From Streptomyces spinosisporus (lineage in GTDB: Bacteria; Actinomycetota; Actinomycetes; Streptomycetales; Streptomycetaceae): 64,000 nt of DNA. This document shows, one piece after another, positions 27,083 to 35,921 of this stretch. The stretch's first letter is position 1; each line of letters starts with the position of its first letter. The DNA lies in the NCBI RefSeq assembly GCF_022698145.1, contig NZ_JALDAX010000010.1, positions 1-64,000 on the forward strand, written 5' to 3'. The position numbers were made by a program, and so were the translations under genes. The notes beneath the pieces were generated by a model. The model was not told where the DNA came from. It worked only from the letters and a program-made list of their open reading frames with translations, and did not search any database.

Positions 27083-27693
27083 GCCCTACGATCAAGGTCC
27101 TGCTCGCCGAGGACCAGTCGATGGTCCGTGAGGCCCTGGCGGCCCTGCTCGGGCTGGAGGACGACATCGAGGTCGTGGCGCAGGTGGCGCGCGGCGACGA
27201 GGTACTGGCGGCGGTGCGCGAGCACGCCGTGGACGTGGCCCTGCTGGACATCGAGATGCCGGGGTGCACCGGCATCGAGGCGGCCGCCCAGGTCCGCCGC
27301 TCGCTGCCGGAGGTGAAGCTGGTCGTCCTCACCACCTTCGGCCGCCCCGGCTACCTGCGCAGCGCCATGGAGGCCGGCGCCGACGCCTTCCTGGTCAAGG
27401 ACGCCCCGGCCGCCCAACTCGCCGAAGCCGTACGCAAGGTGCTGGCGGGCGAACGGGTCATCGACCCCACCCTCGCCGCAGCCGCCCTCGCGGAGGGCGC
27501 CAACCCCCTCACCGACCGCGAACGAGAGATCCTCCGCGCCGCCTCCGACGGCTCCACCAACGCAGAACTGGCAAAAGCCCTCCACCTCTCCCAGGGCACG
27601 GTCCGCAACTACCTCTCGACAGCCATCCAAAAACTGGCGGTACGCAACAGAGCAGAAGCGGTCCGGATCGCACGGGAGAAGGGCTGGCTGTAG
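27079..27693 (+). CDS. LuxR/NarL family response regulator (DesR-like)
   Basis: A 204-residue regulator. The receiver domain has the acidic pair AEDQ, phosphoacceptor Asp57 in ALLDIEMPG and the Lys of VKDAP. The C-terminal LuxR helix-turn-helix reads LTDREREILRAASDGSTNAE and then LHLSQGTVRNYLSTAI. It is translationally coupled to the kinase gene. It probably controls its own operon through the palindrome at 24131-24144. Confidence 0.85.
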   Translation: MSPTIKVLLAEDQSMVREALAALLGLEDDIEVVAQVARGDEVLAAVREHAVDVALLDIEMPGCTGIEAAAQVRRSLPEVKLVVLTTFGRPGYLRSAMEAGADAFLVKDAPAAQLAEAVRKVLAGERVIDPTLAAAALAEGANPLTDREREILRAASDGSTNAELAKALHLSQGTVRNYLSTAIQKLAVRNRAEAVRIAREKGWL

Positions 27694-27737
27694 GGCTTTT
27701 TGCTTTTGGCTTTTAGGGGCGCGGGGAACCGCGCACG

Positions 27738-28589
27738 TCAATTCAACCGAGCCCGAGCAGCCCGAGCCTGCCCCAGCACCCGCTCCCCCGCCGCGACATC
27801 AACACCCCCCACCACATCGGCATACGCCTCCAACTCCGCGGCCCCCCGCAAAAACTCCCCCCTCTGCACCAGCAACTGCGCCCGCTCATACCGCAACCGC
27901 GCCGGATGCGACGGCAGCAACAACGACAACTCCACCGCCCACAACCCCACATCCGACCGCTCAGGCCGAGCAGCAGCCCACGCCCGCACATTGTTCAAGA
28001 TCCGCACCACCACCTCCAAAGGCGCCGCAGGCACGAGCATCGACCGGTCCAACGGCGCCCCCGTCGCCCCGGCCACCAGCAACTCCGCGTCGCTCCCGTC
28101 GAGCACCCGCCCCCCGTCGAACGGATCGACGAGCACCTGCTGCTCCTCGGGGCCGAACCCGACGACGAAGTGCCCCGGCAGGGCGACCCCGTACACCGGC
28201 GCCCCCGCCCGCCGCGCGACCTCCATCCACACCACCGACAGCAGGATCGGCAGCCCGCGCCGCCGCCGCAGCACCTCGTGCAGCAGCGAGGACTCCAGAC
28301 GCCGGTAGTCGGCGGGGGAGCCCCGGAAGCCCTCCCGTGCCCCGAGGAGATGGTGCAGCGCCGCCGCCCAGGACTGCGGGCCGCCCGGCCGGAACGGCAA
28401 CTGCCCGGCCAGCCGGTCCAGCTCGATCTGCGCGGCGTCGATGCCCGCCTCGTCCAGCGTCCCGTCCGCCTCCGCGCCCAGCAGCAGACACAGCACGGCC
28501 AGGTCGGGCCGCTCGGAGCGCGCCTCCTCGGCGAACCGCCGCCGCACCTCGGCGGACCGTTCGGGCGAAGGGGGGTGTGGGGGACGCAT
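27738..28589 (-). CDS. Transglutaminase-like / SirB1-type protein with TPR-like end
   Basis: A 283-residue soluble protein. The central segment RRRGLPILLSVVWMEVARRA and VYGVALPGHFVVGF is the hallmark of the SirB1 N-terminal (transglutaminase-like) family; the conserved His in PGHFVV is present and a FGPEEQQVLVDPFDGG stretch follows. Helical repeats at the end (PARLRYERAQLLVQRGEFLR) resemble a TPR. Activity is not established in this family. The ATG at 28589 is chosen; a GTG 21 bases earlier is possible. It is followed on the same strand, upstream, by a GNAT gene 29 bases away and converges on the response regulator gene. Confidence 0.8.
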   Translation of the reverse strand: MRPPHPPSPERSAEVRRRFAEEARSERPDLAVLCLLLGAEADGTLDEAGIDAAQIELDRLAGQLPFRPGGPQSWAAALHHLLGAREGFRGSPADYRRLESSLLHEVLRRRRGLPILLSVVWMEVARRAGAPVYGVALPGHFVVGFGPEEQQVLVDPFDGGRVLDGSDAELLVAGATGAPLDRSMLVPAAPLEVVVRILNNVRAWAAARPERSDVGLWAVELSLLLPSHPARLRYERAQLLVQRGEFLRGAAELEAYADVVGGVDVAAGERVLGQARAARARLN

Positions 28590-28618
28590 AGCAGGCTCGT
28601 GCCCTTTCACGGCGATCG

Positions 28619-29629
28619 CTACGACTGGCCGCTGCCGGGAGCCGCCGGTTCCCGGTAGTGGTGGTACGCGTGGTGTGCGGCGAAGCCCAGCCCGGCGTAC
28701 AGCACGCGCGCTCCCGTGTTGTCCTGCTCGACCTGCAGCCAGGCCGCCGAGGCGCCCTCGTCCAGGGCCGGCCGGGCCAGCGCGGCCAGCACGGTGGTGG
28801 CCAGGCCCCGCCGGCGCAGCGCCGGGTCCACCTCGACGGCGGCGAAGGACGCCCACCGCCCGTCCACCACACACCGTCCGATCGCGGCGGGCGACCCGTC
28901 GCCGGGGACGGTCGCGAACCACACCGAAGGGCCGCTCCCCAGCACCTTCAGCGCCACCTCGCTCACGCCCTTGCGCTGATAGCGCGTGAGCCACGCCTCG
29001 TCGGCCGTCCGGGACAGCTCCACGCCCGCGCCCTCCGCCCGGTCGGCGACCGGCGCGAGCGCTCCCGTCCACAGCTCGGCGCTCACCTCGCGCACCCACC
29101 CGCGCCGCTCCAGCTCCGCGCACAGCAGCTCCTGCGTGCCCTCGGCGCCGGTCGCGGTCTGGACGTAGGCGGGCAGCCCGCGCTCGCCGTACCAGTGCCG
29201 TACGGCGGTGAGTGCCTCGTCGAGCGGCAGGCCGGGGTCGCCGAGCGGCAGCACGGAGTTGGCGCGCCGGGTGAACCCGGAGGCGGCCCGCAGCTCCCAC
29301 TCGCCGAGCCGCTCGCTCTCCACCGGCCGCCACGCGCGCGAGGAGACCTGTGCGAGCTCCTCGTAGGAGGCGGCGGGTCCGCGGCGCCGGGCCGGGGCCG
29401 CGGGCACGACCTTTCCCGCGACCAGCGCGGATTCCGGGATGCGGACGCTTTCGCCGTCCTTCCGTGTGATCAGCAGCACACCGTCGTCCCATGATGTGAG
29501 AACACCCACCGTGTCGGTGAACTTCTCCTCCGGGACTCCAGATTGGATCAAGCGCCGTACGGAGACTCGTTTACCCACGTCAGCAGCGGTGACACGGACC
29601 TCGAGACGGCCTCCTGCCGAGATTTCCAC
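28619..29629 (-). CDS. GNAT family N-acetyltransferase, two-domain type
   Basis: A 336-residue protein. The N-terminal part (about residues 1-75; GKRVSVRRLIQSGVPEEKFT) is a small beta domain found in actinobacterial GNAT proteins such as Rv0428c. The C-terminal GNAT fold has the acetyl-CoA loop DPALRRRGLATTVLAAL and the last strand LQVEQDNTGARVLYAGLGFA. The substrate is unknown. The gene is divergent from fdxA and co-directional with the SirB1-like gene. Start at the ATG at 29629; no better ribosome site was found inside. Confidence 0.8.
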   Translation of the reverse strand: MEISAGGRLEVRVTAADVGKRVSVRRLIQSGVPEEKFTDTVGVLTSWDDGVLLITRKDGESVRIPESALVAGKVVPAAPARRRGPAASYEELAQVSSRAWRPVESERLGEWELRAASGFTRRANSVLPLGDPGLPLDEALTAVRHWYGERGLPAYVQTATGAEGTQELLCAELERRGWVREVSAELWTGALAPVADRAEGAGVELSRTADEAWLTRYQRKGVSEVALKVLGSGPSVWFATVPGDGSPAAIGRCVVDGRWASFAAVEVDPALRRRGLATTVLAALARPALDEGASAAWLQVEQDNTGARVLYAGLGFAAHHAYHHYREPAAPGSGQS

Positions 29630-29769
29630 AGGTCAGTTCACCCCTCCTGTTCGGATCATGCCCAGGAACGGAGATACTAGGGGCGGGCATCGACGACGCC
29701 GCGCTCCCGCGCGCCAGGCGGCGGAGCCTGAGGAGGCCCGCCAGCGCCCAATCGAGGAGGAACGACAGC

Positions 29770-30090
29770 GTGACCTACGTCATCGCGCAGCCTTGTGTCG
29801 ACGTCAAGGACAAGGCGTGCATCGAGGAGTGCCCGGTCGACTGCATCTACGAGGGCCAGCGGTCCTTGTACATCCACCCGGACGAATGCGTCGACTGCGG
29901 TGCCTGTGAGCCGGTCTGCCCGGTCGAGGCGATCTTCTACGAGGACGACACTCCGGAGGAGTGGAAGGACTACTACAAGGCGAACGTCGAGTTCTTCGAC
30001 GAGCTCGGCTCCCCCGGCGGCGCCAGCAAGCTGGGCCTGATCGAGCGCGACCACCCCTTCGTCGCCGCGCTGCCGCCGCAGAACCAGTAA
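29770..30090 (+). CDS. fdxA: Seven-iron ferredoxin
   Basis: A 106-residue [3Fe-4S][4Fe-4S] ferredoxin. Cysteines are arranged CVDVKDKACIEECPVDC for one cluster region and CVDCGACEPVCP for the other, with the conserved opening TYVIAQPC and a C-terminal helical extension, as in FdxA/FdxC of actinobacteria. It starts at GTG behind GAGGAGG. It is followed by a 19-bp hairpin and then dapC; fdxC-dapC is also the order in M. tuberculosis (Rv1177-Rv1178). It transfers electrons to enzymes that cannot be named from the sequence. Confidence 0.9.
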   Translation: MTYVIAQPCVDVKDKACIEECPVDCIYEGQRSLYIHPDECVDCGACEPVCPVEAIFYEDDTPEEWKDYYKANVEFFDELGSPGGASKLGLIERDHPFVAALPPQNQ

Positions 30091-30111
30091 GAGCGGCCCG
30101 CACAGACGTGC

Positions 30112-30164
30112 CGCCTCGGTCCCGTACGGCCGGATCACCATGATCGCCGTACGGGGCCGAGGCG
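30112..30164. terminator. Hairpin terminator after fdxA
   Basis: A 19-bp stem (one G-U) formed by 30112-30130 and 30146-30164 with a 15-base loop lies 22 bases after the fdxA stop. It covers a possible upstream ATG for dapC at 30140, which argues for the GTG at 30194. Confidence 0.7.
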
Positions 30165-30193
30165 TTGCCGTACCAGAAAGTGAGTCAGAAACC

Positions 30194-31285
30194 GTGTCCG
30201 CAGTCTCAGACCGCCTGCCCACATTCCCCTGGGACAAGCTGGAGCCGTACAAGAAGACGGCCGCCGCGCACCCGGACGGCATCGTCGACCTCTCCGTCGG
30301 CACCCCGGTCGACCCGGTCCCCGAGCTGGTCCAGAAGGCTCTGATCGACGCGGCGGACTCCCCGGGCTACCCGACCGTCTGGGGCACCCCGGCACTGCGC
30401 GACGCGATCACGGGCTGGGTCGAGCGCAGACTCGGCGCCCGCGAGGTCACCCACCGGCACGTGCTGCCCGTCGTGGGCTCCAAGGAACTGGTCGCCTGGC
30501 TCCCCACGCAGCTGGGCCTCGGCCCCGGCGACCGGGTCGCGTACCCGCGCCTCGCGTACCCGACGTACGAGGTCGGCGCCCGGCTGGCCCGCGCCGAGTA
30601 CGAGGCCTACGACGACCCGACCGAGCTGGACCCCGAGGGGTTGAGGCTCCTCTGGCTCAACTCGCCCTCCAACCCGACCGGCAGGGTCCTGCCGAAGGAG
30701 GAGCTGACCCGGATCGTCGCCTGGGCCCGCGAGCACGGCGTCCTGGTCTTCTCCGACGAGTGCTACCTGGAGCTCGGCTGGGAGGCCGACCCGGTCTCGG
30801 TGCTGCACCCGGACGTCAACGGCGGTTCCTACGACGGCATCGTGGCCGTCCACTCCCTGTCCAAGCGCTCCAACCTGGCCGGCTACCGCGCCGCCTTCCT
30901 CGCGGGCGACCCGGCGGTCCTCGGCCCCCTGCTGGAGATCCGCAAGCACGGCGGCATGATGACGCCGGCGCCGACGCAGGCGGCCGTCGTGGCGGCGCTG
31001 GGCGACGACGGCCATGTCCGCGAGCAGCGGGAGCGGTACGCGGCCCGCCGCACGGCCCTGCGCGCGGCGCTGGAGGGGCACGGCTTCCGCATCGAGCACA
31101 GCGAGGCCAGCCTGTATCTGTGGGCGACACGGAACGAGTCCTGCTGGGACACGGTGGCCCACCTCGCCGACCTCGGCATCCTGGTCGCGCCGGGCGACTT
31201 CTACGGCCCTGCGGGCGAGCGCTTTGTCCGGGTGGCGCTGACGGCGACGGACGAGCGGGTGCGGGCGGCCGTCGAGCGCCTGTAG
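30194..31285 (+). CDS. dapC: Succinyldiaminopimelate transaminase
   Basis: A 363-residue class I/II aminotransferase that makes N-succinyl-LL-2,6-diaminopimelate in lysine and peptidoglycan synthesis. The PLP Lys lies in VHSLSKRSNLAGYRAAF; NSPSNPTGRVL and the terminal Arg region (ERFVRVALTA) are typical. The GTG at 30194 gives the conserved opening SDRLPTFPWDKLEPYKK; an ATG at 30140 falls in the fdxA terminator. A ferredoxin gene upstream is a classic marker for actinobacterial dapC. dapE lies 1.9 kb downstream. Confidence 0.85.
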   Translation: MSAVSDRLPTFPWDKLEPYKKTAAAHPDGIVDLSVGTPVDPVPELVQKALIDAADSPGYPTVWGTPALRDAITGWVERRLGAREVTHRHVLPVVGSKELVAWLPTQLGLGPGDRVAYPRLAYPTYEVGARLARAEYEAYDDPTELDPEGLRLLWLNSPSNPTGRVLPKEELTRIVAWAREHGVLVFSDECYLELGWEADPVSVLHPDVNGGSYDGIVAVHSLSKRSNLAGYRAAFLAGDPAVLGPLLEIRKHGGMMTPAPTQAAVVAALGDDGHVREQRERYAARRTALRAALEGHGFRIEHSEASLYLWATRNESCWDTVAHLADLGILVAPGDFYGPAGERFVRVALTATDERVRAAVERL

Positions 31286-31300
31286 CCGCTCCACAGACAC

Positions 31301-31339
31301 GGCGAAGGGGCCCGGGAGACTCTCCCGGGCCCCTTCGCC
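31301..31339. terminator. Bidirectional hairpin terminator
   Basis: A perfect stem of at least 17 bp (GGCGAAGGGGCCCGGGA and its complement) with a very short loop lies between the convergent dapC and the secreted-protein gene ending at 31360. Confidence 0.8.
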
Positions 31340-31359
31340 ATGCGGATCGTGCAGATCGG

Positions 31360-31815
31360 TCAGCCGCCGATCGGCAGGCCCTTCACCGGCAGGGTGCCGG
31401 TGGCCGGCAGGCCGCCCTTGGTCAGCGAGTCGGTCGGCAGGCCGCCGCCCTTGGTCGCGGACTGCGTGGTGACGCCGACGATCTCCCCGACGGAACCGGC
31501 CGCGGTGCCGGCCGCCTTCTGGGCCGCGGGCGCCGCCTTCTTCGCCACGCTGCCGCCGGTCTTGCCCGCGTTCGGAACCGCCTTCTTGACCGCGCTGGCA
31601 CCGGCGTCGCCCGCGAGCCCGGTGACGTTCTGCGCGGCACCGTCGACGGTGTTGCCGACGCTCGCCCCGTCCAGGGCGGTCAGGCCGCCGACGTTCGGGG
31701 TCGCGGGCAGTTCGGGGGCCGCGCTCGCCGCGCCGGCCGCGCCGACACCGGCAGCCGCTGCGCCTGCGACGAGCAGGGCGGCCTGGGCGATGCGACGGGT
31801 CAGGGGGAGGGACAT
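31360..31815 (-). CDS. Small secreted Ala/Gly-rich protein
   Basis: A 151-residue exported protein. The signal peptide (LTRRIAQAALLVAGAAAAGV, cleavage near ASAAP) is followed by a low-complexity mature part rich in Ala, Gly, Lys, Thr and Val, ending with LPATGTLPVKGLPIGG. It lacks cysteines. GAAGGAG precedes the ATG. Proteins of this kind in Streptomyces are often listed as 'ATP-binding' for no visible reason; no nucleotide-binding motif is present. The terminal LPATG does resemble a sortase LPXTG motif, but there is no following hydrophobic segment and positive tail, so I do not call it a sortase substrate. Confidence 0.65.
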   Translation of the reverse strand: MSLPLTRRIAQAALLVAGAAAAGVGAAGAASAAPELPATPNVGGLTALDGASVGNTVDGAAQNVTGLAGDAGASAVKKAVPNAGKTGGSVAKKAAPAAQKAAGTAAGSVGEIVGVTTQSATKGGGLPTDSLTKGGLPATGTLPVKGLPIGG

Positions 31816-32094
31816 GATGCTCCTTCGATGGGCGTTGATCGTCCGGGCTCGGACGCAGTAACTACCGCTCGAAGTCCCCGAAGGTTGCGGCGCCCCAAGG
31901 TAAAGAGTTGGCAATGCGTCGCATTATCGGCTGCGGATAAAAACGGGCAAAAGGTGCGGGGGTTGAAAGCCTGCGGAATCCTTACACCCCTTTGCTTCCA
32001 TGGGCTTTTACGGATTCGAGGGTGACGGCGCGAAAACCTGCGCCCACGGCGCCGGACGCATGCCCCGGGTAACCCGTGCGGGTGATCGGCCGTA
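31816..32094. promoter_or_regulatory. Intergenic region upstream of the secreted protein gene
   Basis: This 279-base, relatively AT-rich stretch (31890-31995) carries the promoter of the minus-strand gene at 31815. No open frame or hairpin of note was seen. Confidence 0.35.
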
Positions 32095-33060
32095 CTACTG
32101 CGCAGTGACGATCCGTACGGCGTCCGCCGTCCGCTGGGCACCGCCGGCCCCCGTCGTGGCGGCCCTGCGCCACTCGCTGTCGGTGTTCCCCGCGGTCCAC
32201 TCCCGGCCGCCGTACGAGACGCGTTCGATGTGCAGTGCCGTCGCGTTGGCGACCGCCCAGTGGGCCAGCTGCCAGCCGCGCTGCCCGGCGGTGCGGCCCT
32301 TGGCGGGGCTGTCGCCGGAGCCGACGGGCAGGGTGACGGTCCGTGCGCCCGGGCTCGCGGACGGCTTCGGCGTCGCGGCGGAGCCCACTTCCGCGCCGGC
32401 CGGCTGCAGCACGTCGCGCCCGAAGTCCCGTACCAGCGCGGCCCGTACGCCGGCCGCTCCCGCCGCCAGCGTCGTGCCGGGGCGGCCGTCGCAGGTCAGC
32501 GTGGCGGCCGCGTTGCCCGTGAGGGCGGCGGAGAGCAGGGCGGCGTCCGGCTCGTGCTTGGCGTACGCCTCCGGGAAGCCGCTGCGCTGCACGCGCTGCG
32601 CGGCCACGGTGAGGGGGAGCTTCGTGTAGTCGCGCACCTTGGCCAGGTGCTCGTAGAAGACGGTCGCCGCGTACGTCGGGTCCAGGATCTCCTTCTCGGT
32701 GCCCCAGCCCTGGGAGGGCCGCTGCTGGAACAGGCCGAGCGAGTCCCGGTCGCCGTGCTCGATGTTGCGCAGCCCCGACTCCTGCAGCGCGGTGGCGAGC
32801 GCGATGGTCACCGCCCGCTCGGGCATCCTGCGGCCGGTGCCGACGGCGGCGATGGTCGCCGCGTTCACCGCCTGCTCGGGGGTGAACTGGTACATCGTCC
32901 CCTCGTCGTCGGCCGAGACCACCTTGCAGCCCGGAGCGCCTCTGCCCCCGGTGACGTACTGCACGACGAGATAGCCCGCGACGGCGAGGAGGACCACGAG
33001 GGCCGCCCCGAAGCGGAAGAGGCGGCCACGGCGTTTGAGGGTGGATGACGGCTCTGGCAC
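32095..33060 (-). CDS. Membrane-anchored transglycosylase-like / heavy-metal-related exported protein
   Basis: A 321-residue protein starting at GTG. A single N-terminal helix (FRFGAALVVLLAVAGYLVVQ) anchors it, with the rest outside. The segment RAVTIALATALQESGLRNIE and DSLGLFQQRPSQGWGT resembles lysozyme-like or Slt-type catalytic regions widely seen in Streptomyces exported proteins, with a Glu in QES as a possible catalytic residue. The C-terminal half is Ala/Pro-rich. It diverges from dapE. Function as a muralytic enzyme is inferred only from the Slt-like signature. Similar proteins are usually called hypothetical. Confidence 0.6.
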   Translation of the reverse strand: MPEPSSTLKRRGRLFRFGAALVVLLAVAGYLVVQYVTGGRGAPGCKVVSADDEGTMYQFTPEQAVNAATIAAVGTGRRMPERAVTIALATALQESGLRNIEHGDRDSLGLFQQRPSQGWGTEKEILDPTYAATVFYEHLAKVRDYTKLPLTVAAQRVQRSGFPEAYAKHEPDAALLSAALTGNAAATLTCDGRPGTTLAAGAAGVRAALVRDFGRDVLQPAGAEVGSAATPKPSASPGARTVTLPVGSGDSPAKGRTAGQRGWQLAHWAVANATALHIERVSYGGREWTAGNTDSEWRRAATTGAGGAQRTADAVRIVTAQ

Positions 33061-33145
33061 GCCGTACAAGGTAGCGGAGGGCGCTGGGGCCCATGCGCCG
33101 GATGTGGACAGTGGGCCCAAGGGGTGGCGGGTTAGGGTCGACGGC

Positions 33146-34225
33146 ATGGCCGACACCCCTCTTGACCTCACCCTGAACGCCGCGGAGCTCACCGCCCGGC
33201 TCGTCGACTTCCCCTCCGAGAGCGGCACCGAGAAGCCCCTCGCCGACGCGATCGAGGCCGCCCTGCGCGCCCTGCCGCACCTGACGGTCGAGCGGCTCGG
33301 CAACAACGTGGTCGCGCGAACGGAACTGGGCAGGCCGGAGCGGGTGATCCTGGCCGGTCACATCGACACCGTGCCGATCGCGGACAACGTCCCCTCCCGC
33401 CTGGACGAGGACGGCGTCCTGTGGGGCTGCGGCACCTGCGACATGAAGTCCGGCGTGGCGGTGCAGCTGCGCATCGCGGCCACGGTCCCGGCTCCCAACC
33501 GCGACCTGACCTTCGTCTTCTACGACAACGAAGAGGTGGCGGCGGAGCTCAACGGCCTCAAGCACGTGGCCGAGGCCCGCCCCGACTGGCTCCGGGGCGA
33601 CTTCGCGGTACTGCTCGAACCGTCCGACGGCGAGGTCGAGGGCGGCTGCCAGGGCACCCTGCGGGTCCTGCTCAGGACCACCGGCGAGCGGGCCCACTCC
33701 GCGCGCGGCTGGATGGGCTCGAACGCGATCCACGCGGCCGCCCCGATCCTGGCCCGCCTCGCCTCCTACGAGCCCCGTTACCCGGTGATCGACGGCCTGG
33801 AGTACCGCGAGGGCCTGAACGCGGTGGGCATCACAGGCGGCGTGGCCGGCAACGTCATCCCCGACGAGTGCGTCGTGACGGTCAACTTCCGCTACGCGCC
33901 CGACCGCACCGAGGAGGAGGCGCTCGCCCACGTCCGCGAGGTCTTCGCCGACTGCGGGGTGGCGGAGTTCGTGGTGGACGACCACAGCGGCGCGGCACTG
34001 CCGGGCCTGAGCCACCCGGCCGCAGCGGCCTTCATCGAGGCGGTGGGCGGCACCCCGCAGCCCAAGTACGGCTGGACGGACGTCTCGCGCTTCGCCTCCC
34101 TCGGCATCCCGGCGGTCAACTACGGCCCCGGGAACCCGCATTTGGCACACAAGCGGGACGAGCGCGTCGAAACCGCCAAGATCCTCGCGGGCGAGGAACG
34201 ACTGCGCAGCTGGCTGACACGCTGA
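33146..34225 (+). CDS. dapE: Succinyl-diaminopimelate desuccinylase
   Basis: A 359-residue M20-family zinc hydrolase that releases LL-diaminopimelate in lysine/peptidoglycan synthesis. The metal-ligand segments are visible: GHIDTVP, WGCGTCDMKSG, FYDNEEV and the C-terminal NYGPGNPHLAHKRDE. The dimerisation lid domain lies in the middle (GERAHSARGWMGSNAIHAAA). The ATG at 33146 is chosen (MADTPLDLTL). It works in the same pathway as dapC at 30194. A LOG-family gene follows on the same strand. Confidence 0.9.
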   Translation: MADTPLDLTLNAAELTARLVDFPSESGTEKPLADAIEAALRALPHLTVERLGNNVVARTELGRPERVILAGHIDTVPIADNVPSRLDEDGVLWGCGTCDMKSGVAVQLRIAATVPAPNRDLTFVFYDNEEVAAELNGLKHVAEARPDWLRGDFAVLLEPSDGEVEGGCQGTLRVLLRTTGERAHSARGWMGSNAIHAAAPILARLASYEPRYPVIDGLEYREGLNAVGITGGVAGNVIPDECVVTVNFRYAPDRTEEEALAHVREVFADCGVAEFVVDDHSGAALPGLSHPAAAAFIEAVGGTPQPKYGWTDVSRFASLGIPAVNYGPGNPHLAHKRDERVETAKILAGEERLRSWLTR

Positions 34226-34294
34226 CGTCCCTCGTCCTTAACCCGCGTAGATCTACGCTGAGGTGGAAACACCCCGCAAGCGGAGGGAGCGCGC

Positions 34295-35053
34295 ATGGCT
34301 ACCGGAAACCCCGAGGGCAAGAAGCAGCCGCCCGAGGAGCAGCGCCTGGGACCGGTCCTCCGGAGGCGGGAGCAGGTCACGGCCAGCACCACCGACCAGC
34401 GTCTGCTGGACGCCGGCGGCCCGTCGGACTGGGTCCACACGGACCCCTGGCGGGTGCTGCGCATCCAGTCGGAGTTCATCGAGGGCTTCGGCACGCTCGC
34501 CGAACTCCCGCCCGCGATCAGCGTGTTCGGCTCGGCGCGCACCAAGGCGGACTCGCCGGAGTACGAGGCGGGCGTCCGGCTCGGCCGCGGCCTGGTGGAG
34601 GCGGGCTGGGCGGTGATCACCGGCGGCGGCCCCGGCGCCATGGAGGCGGCCAACAAGGGCGCCGTGGAGGCCAAGGGGATCTCGGTCGGCCTGGGCATCG
34701 AGCTGCCCTTCGAGCAGGGCCTGAACCCCTACGTCGACATCGGCCTGAACTTCCGCTACTTCTTCGTCCGCAAGATGATGTTCGTCAAGTACGCGCAGGG
34801 TTTCGTGGTCCTGCCCGGCGGCCTCGGCACCCTGGACGAACTCTTCGAGGCGCTCACCCTCGTGCAGACCCAGAAGGTCACCCGCTTCCCGATCGTCCTG
34901 TTCGGCAGCGCGTACTGGGGCGGACTGGTCGACTGGCTCAAGAACACGCTGATCGCCCAGGGCAAGGCCGCGGAGAAGGACCTGCTGCTGTTCCACGTCA
35001 CGGACGACGTGGACGAGGCGGTCGCCCTGGTGTCCAAGGAGGCCGCCCGCTAG
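34295..35053 (+). CDS. TIGR00730 / LOG family protein
   Basis: A 252-residue Rossmann-fold protein. The motifs GGGPGAMEAANKGA and PGGLGTLDELFE define the LOG family of cytokinin riboside 5'-monophosphate phosphoribohydrolases; many bacterial members hydrolyse nucleoside monophosphates at the N-glycosidic bond. GCGGAGGGAG precedes the ATG. The N-terminal 50 residues are extra and charged. It lies after dapE and is convergent with folP; Rv1205 in M. tuberculosis is a LOG protein between dapE and folP2, which supports orthology. Confidence 0.85.
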   Translation: MATGNPEGKKQPPEEQRLGPVLRRREQVTASTTDQRLLDAGGPSDWVHTDPWRVLRIQSEFIEGFGTLAELPPAISVFGSARTKADSPEYEAGVRLGRGLVEAGWAVITGGGPGAMEAANKGAVEAKGISVGLGIELPFEQGLNPYVDIGLNFRYFFVRKMMFVKYAQGFVVLPGGLGTLDELFEALTLVQTQKVTRFPIVLFGSAYWGGLVDWLKNTLIAQGKAAEKDLLLFHVTDDVDEAVALVSKEAAR

Positions 35054-35060
35054 CGCGCCG

Positions 35061-35921
35061 CTATGCGAGCCCCCGGCGCGCGACCGCCGGGGGCCGGTGA
35101 CCCGCGATCGTCGCCACCATGTCCAGCACCTGCCGGGTCTCGGCGACCTCGTGCACGCGGTACACCTGCGCCCCGAGCCACGCCGATACGGCGGTGGTCG
35201 CGAGCGTGCCCAGCACCCGCTCCTTCACGGGCTTGTCCAGCGTCTCGCCCACGAAGTCCTTGTTGGACAGCGAGACGAGGACGGGCCACCCGGTCTCGAC
35301 CAGTTCGCCGAGCCGCCGCGTCGCCTCCAGGCTGTGCCGGGTGTTCTTCCCGAAGTCGTGCCCGGGGTCGATCAGCACCGACTCCCGGGGCACCCCCAGC
35401 GCGACGGCCCGCTCGGCCAGCCCCAGGGTCACCCTCAATATGTCCGCCACGACGTCGTCGTACGTCACCCGGTGCGGCCGGGTGCGCGGTTCGGCGCCCC
35501 CCGCGTGCGTGCACACCAGCCCGGCGCCGTACCGTGCGGCGACCTCCGCCAGGTGCGGGTCGACCCCGCCCCACGCGTCGTTGAGCAGATCCGCCCCGGC
35601 CTCGCACACGGCCTCGCCGACCTCGGCCCGCCAGGTGTCCACGCTGATGACGACGTCAGGGAAGCGCCGCCGTACCTCCGCCACGAACCCGACGGTGCGC
35701 CGCGCCTCCTCCTCGGCACTCACCTCGTCGCCCGGCCCCGCCTTCACCCCGCCGATGTCGATGATCGCCGCGCCCTCGGTGACGGCCTGCTCCACGCGCG
35801 CGAGGGCGGGCTCGTCGCGGAAGGTCGCCCCCTGGTCGTAGAAGGAGTCCGGGGTCCGGTTCACGATCGCCATGATCACCGGCTCATGGGGCCCGAATTC
35901 GCGCCTGCCCAGCCTGAGCAT
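35061..35921 (-). CDS. folP: Dihydropteroate synthase-like protein
   Basis: A 286-residue TIM-barrel protein. Motifs IMAIVNRTPDSFYDQG, IIDIGGVKAGPGDEVSAEEE, ISVDTWRAEVGEA, LLNDAWGG and LIDPGHDFGKNT identify dihydropteroate synthase. Where the classic enzyme has MGVVNVTPDSF(S/T)DGG and IDVGGESTRPG, here the loops differ (NRTPDSFYDQG; GGVKAGPG), as in the second actinobacterial copy (FolP2, Rv1207), whose activity has been doubted. It converges on the LOG gene; a hairpin lies within its 3' end. Confidence 0.85.
   Translation of the reverse strand: MLRLGRREFGPHEPVIMAIVNRTPDSFYDQGATFRDEPALARVEQAVTEGAAIIDIGGVKAGPGDEVSAEEEARRTVGFVAEVRRRFPDVVISVDTWRAEVGEAVCEAGADLLNDAWGGVDPHLAEVAARYGAGLVCTHAGGAEPRTRPHRVTYDDVVADILRVTLGLAERAVALGVPRESVLIDPGHDFGKNTRHSLEATRRLGELVETGWPVLVSLSNKDFVGETLDKPVKERVLGTLATTAVSAWLGAQVYRVHEVAETRQVLDMVATIAGHRPPAVARRGLA
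35069..35094. terminator. Hairpin terminator inside the folP 3' end
   Basis: A perfect 10-bp stem (GCCCCCGGCG and its complement) with a 6-base loop lies 16 bases after the LOG gene stop and within the last codons of the opposing folP. Confidence 0.6.

Noticed and set aside
31360..31815. LPATG as a sortase signal
   Set aside because: There is no hydrophobic segment or positive tail after it, and the motif is at the very end of the protein.
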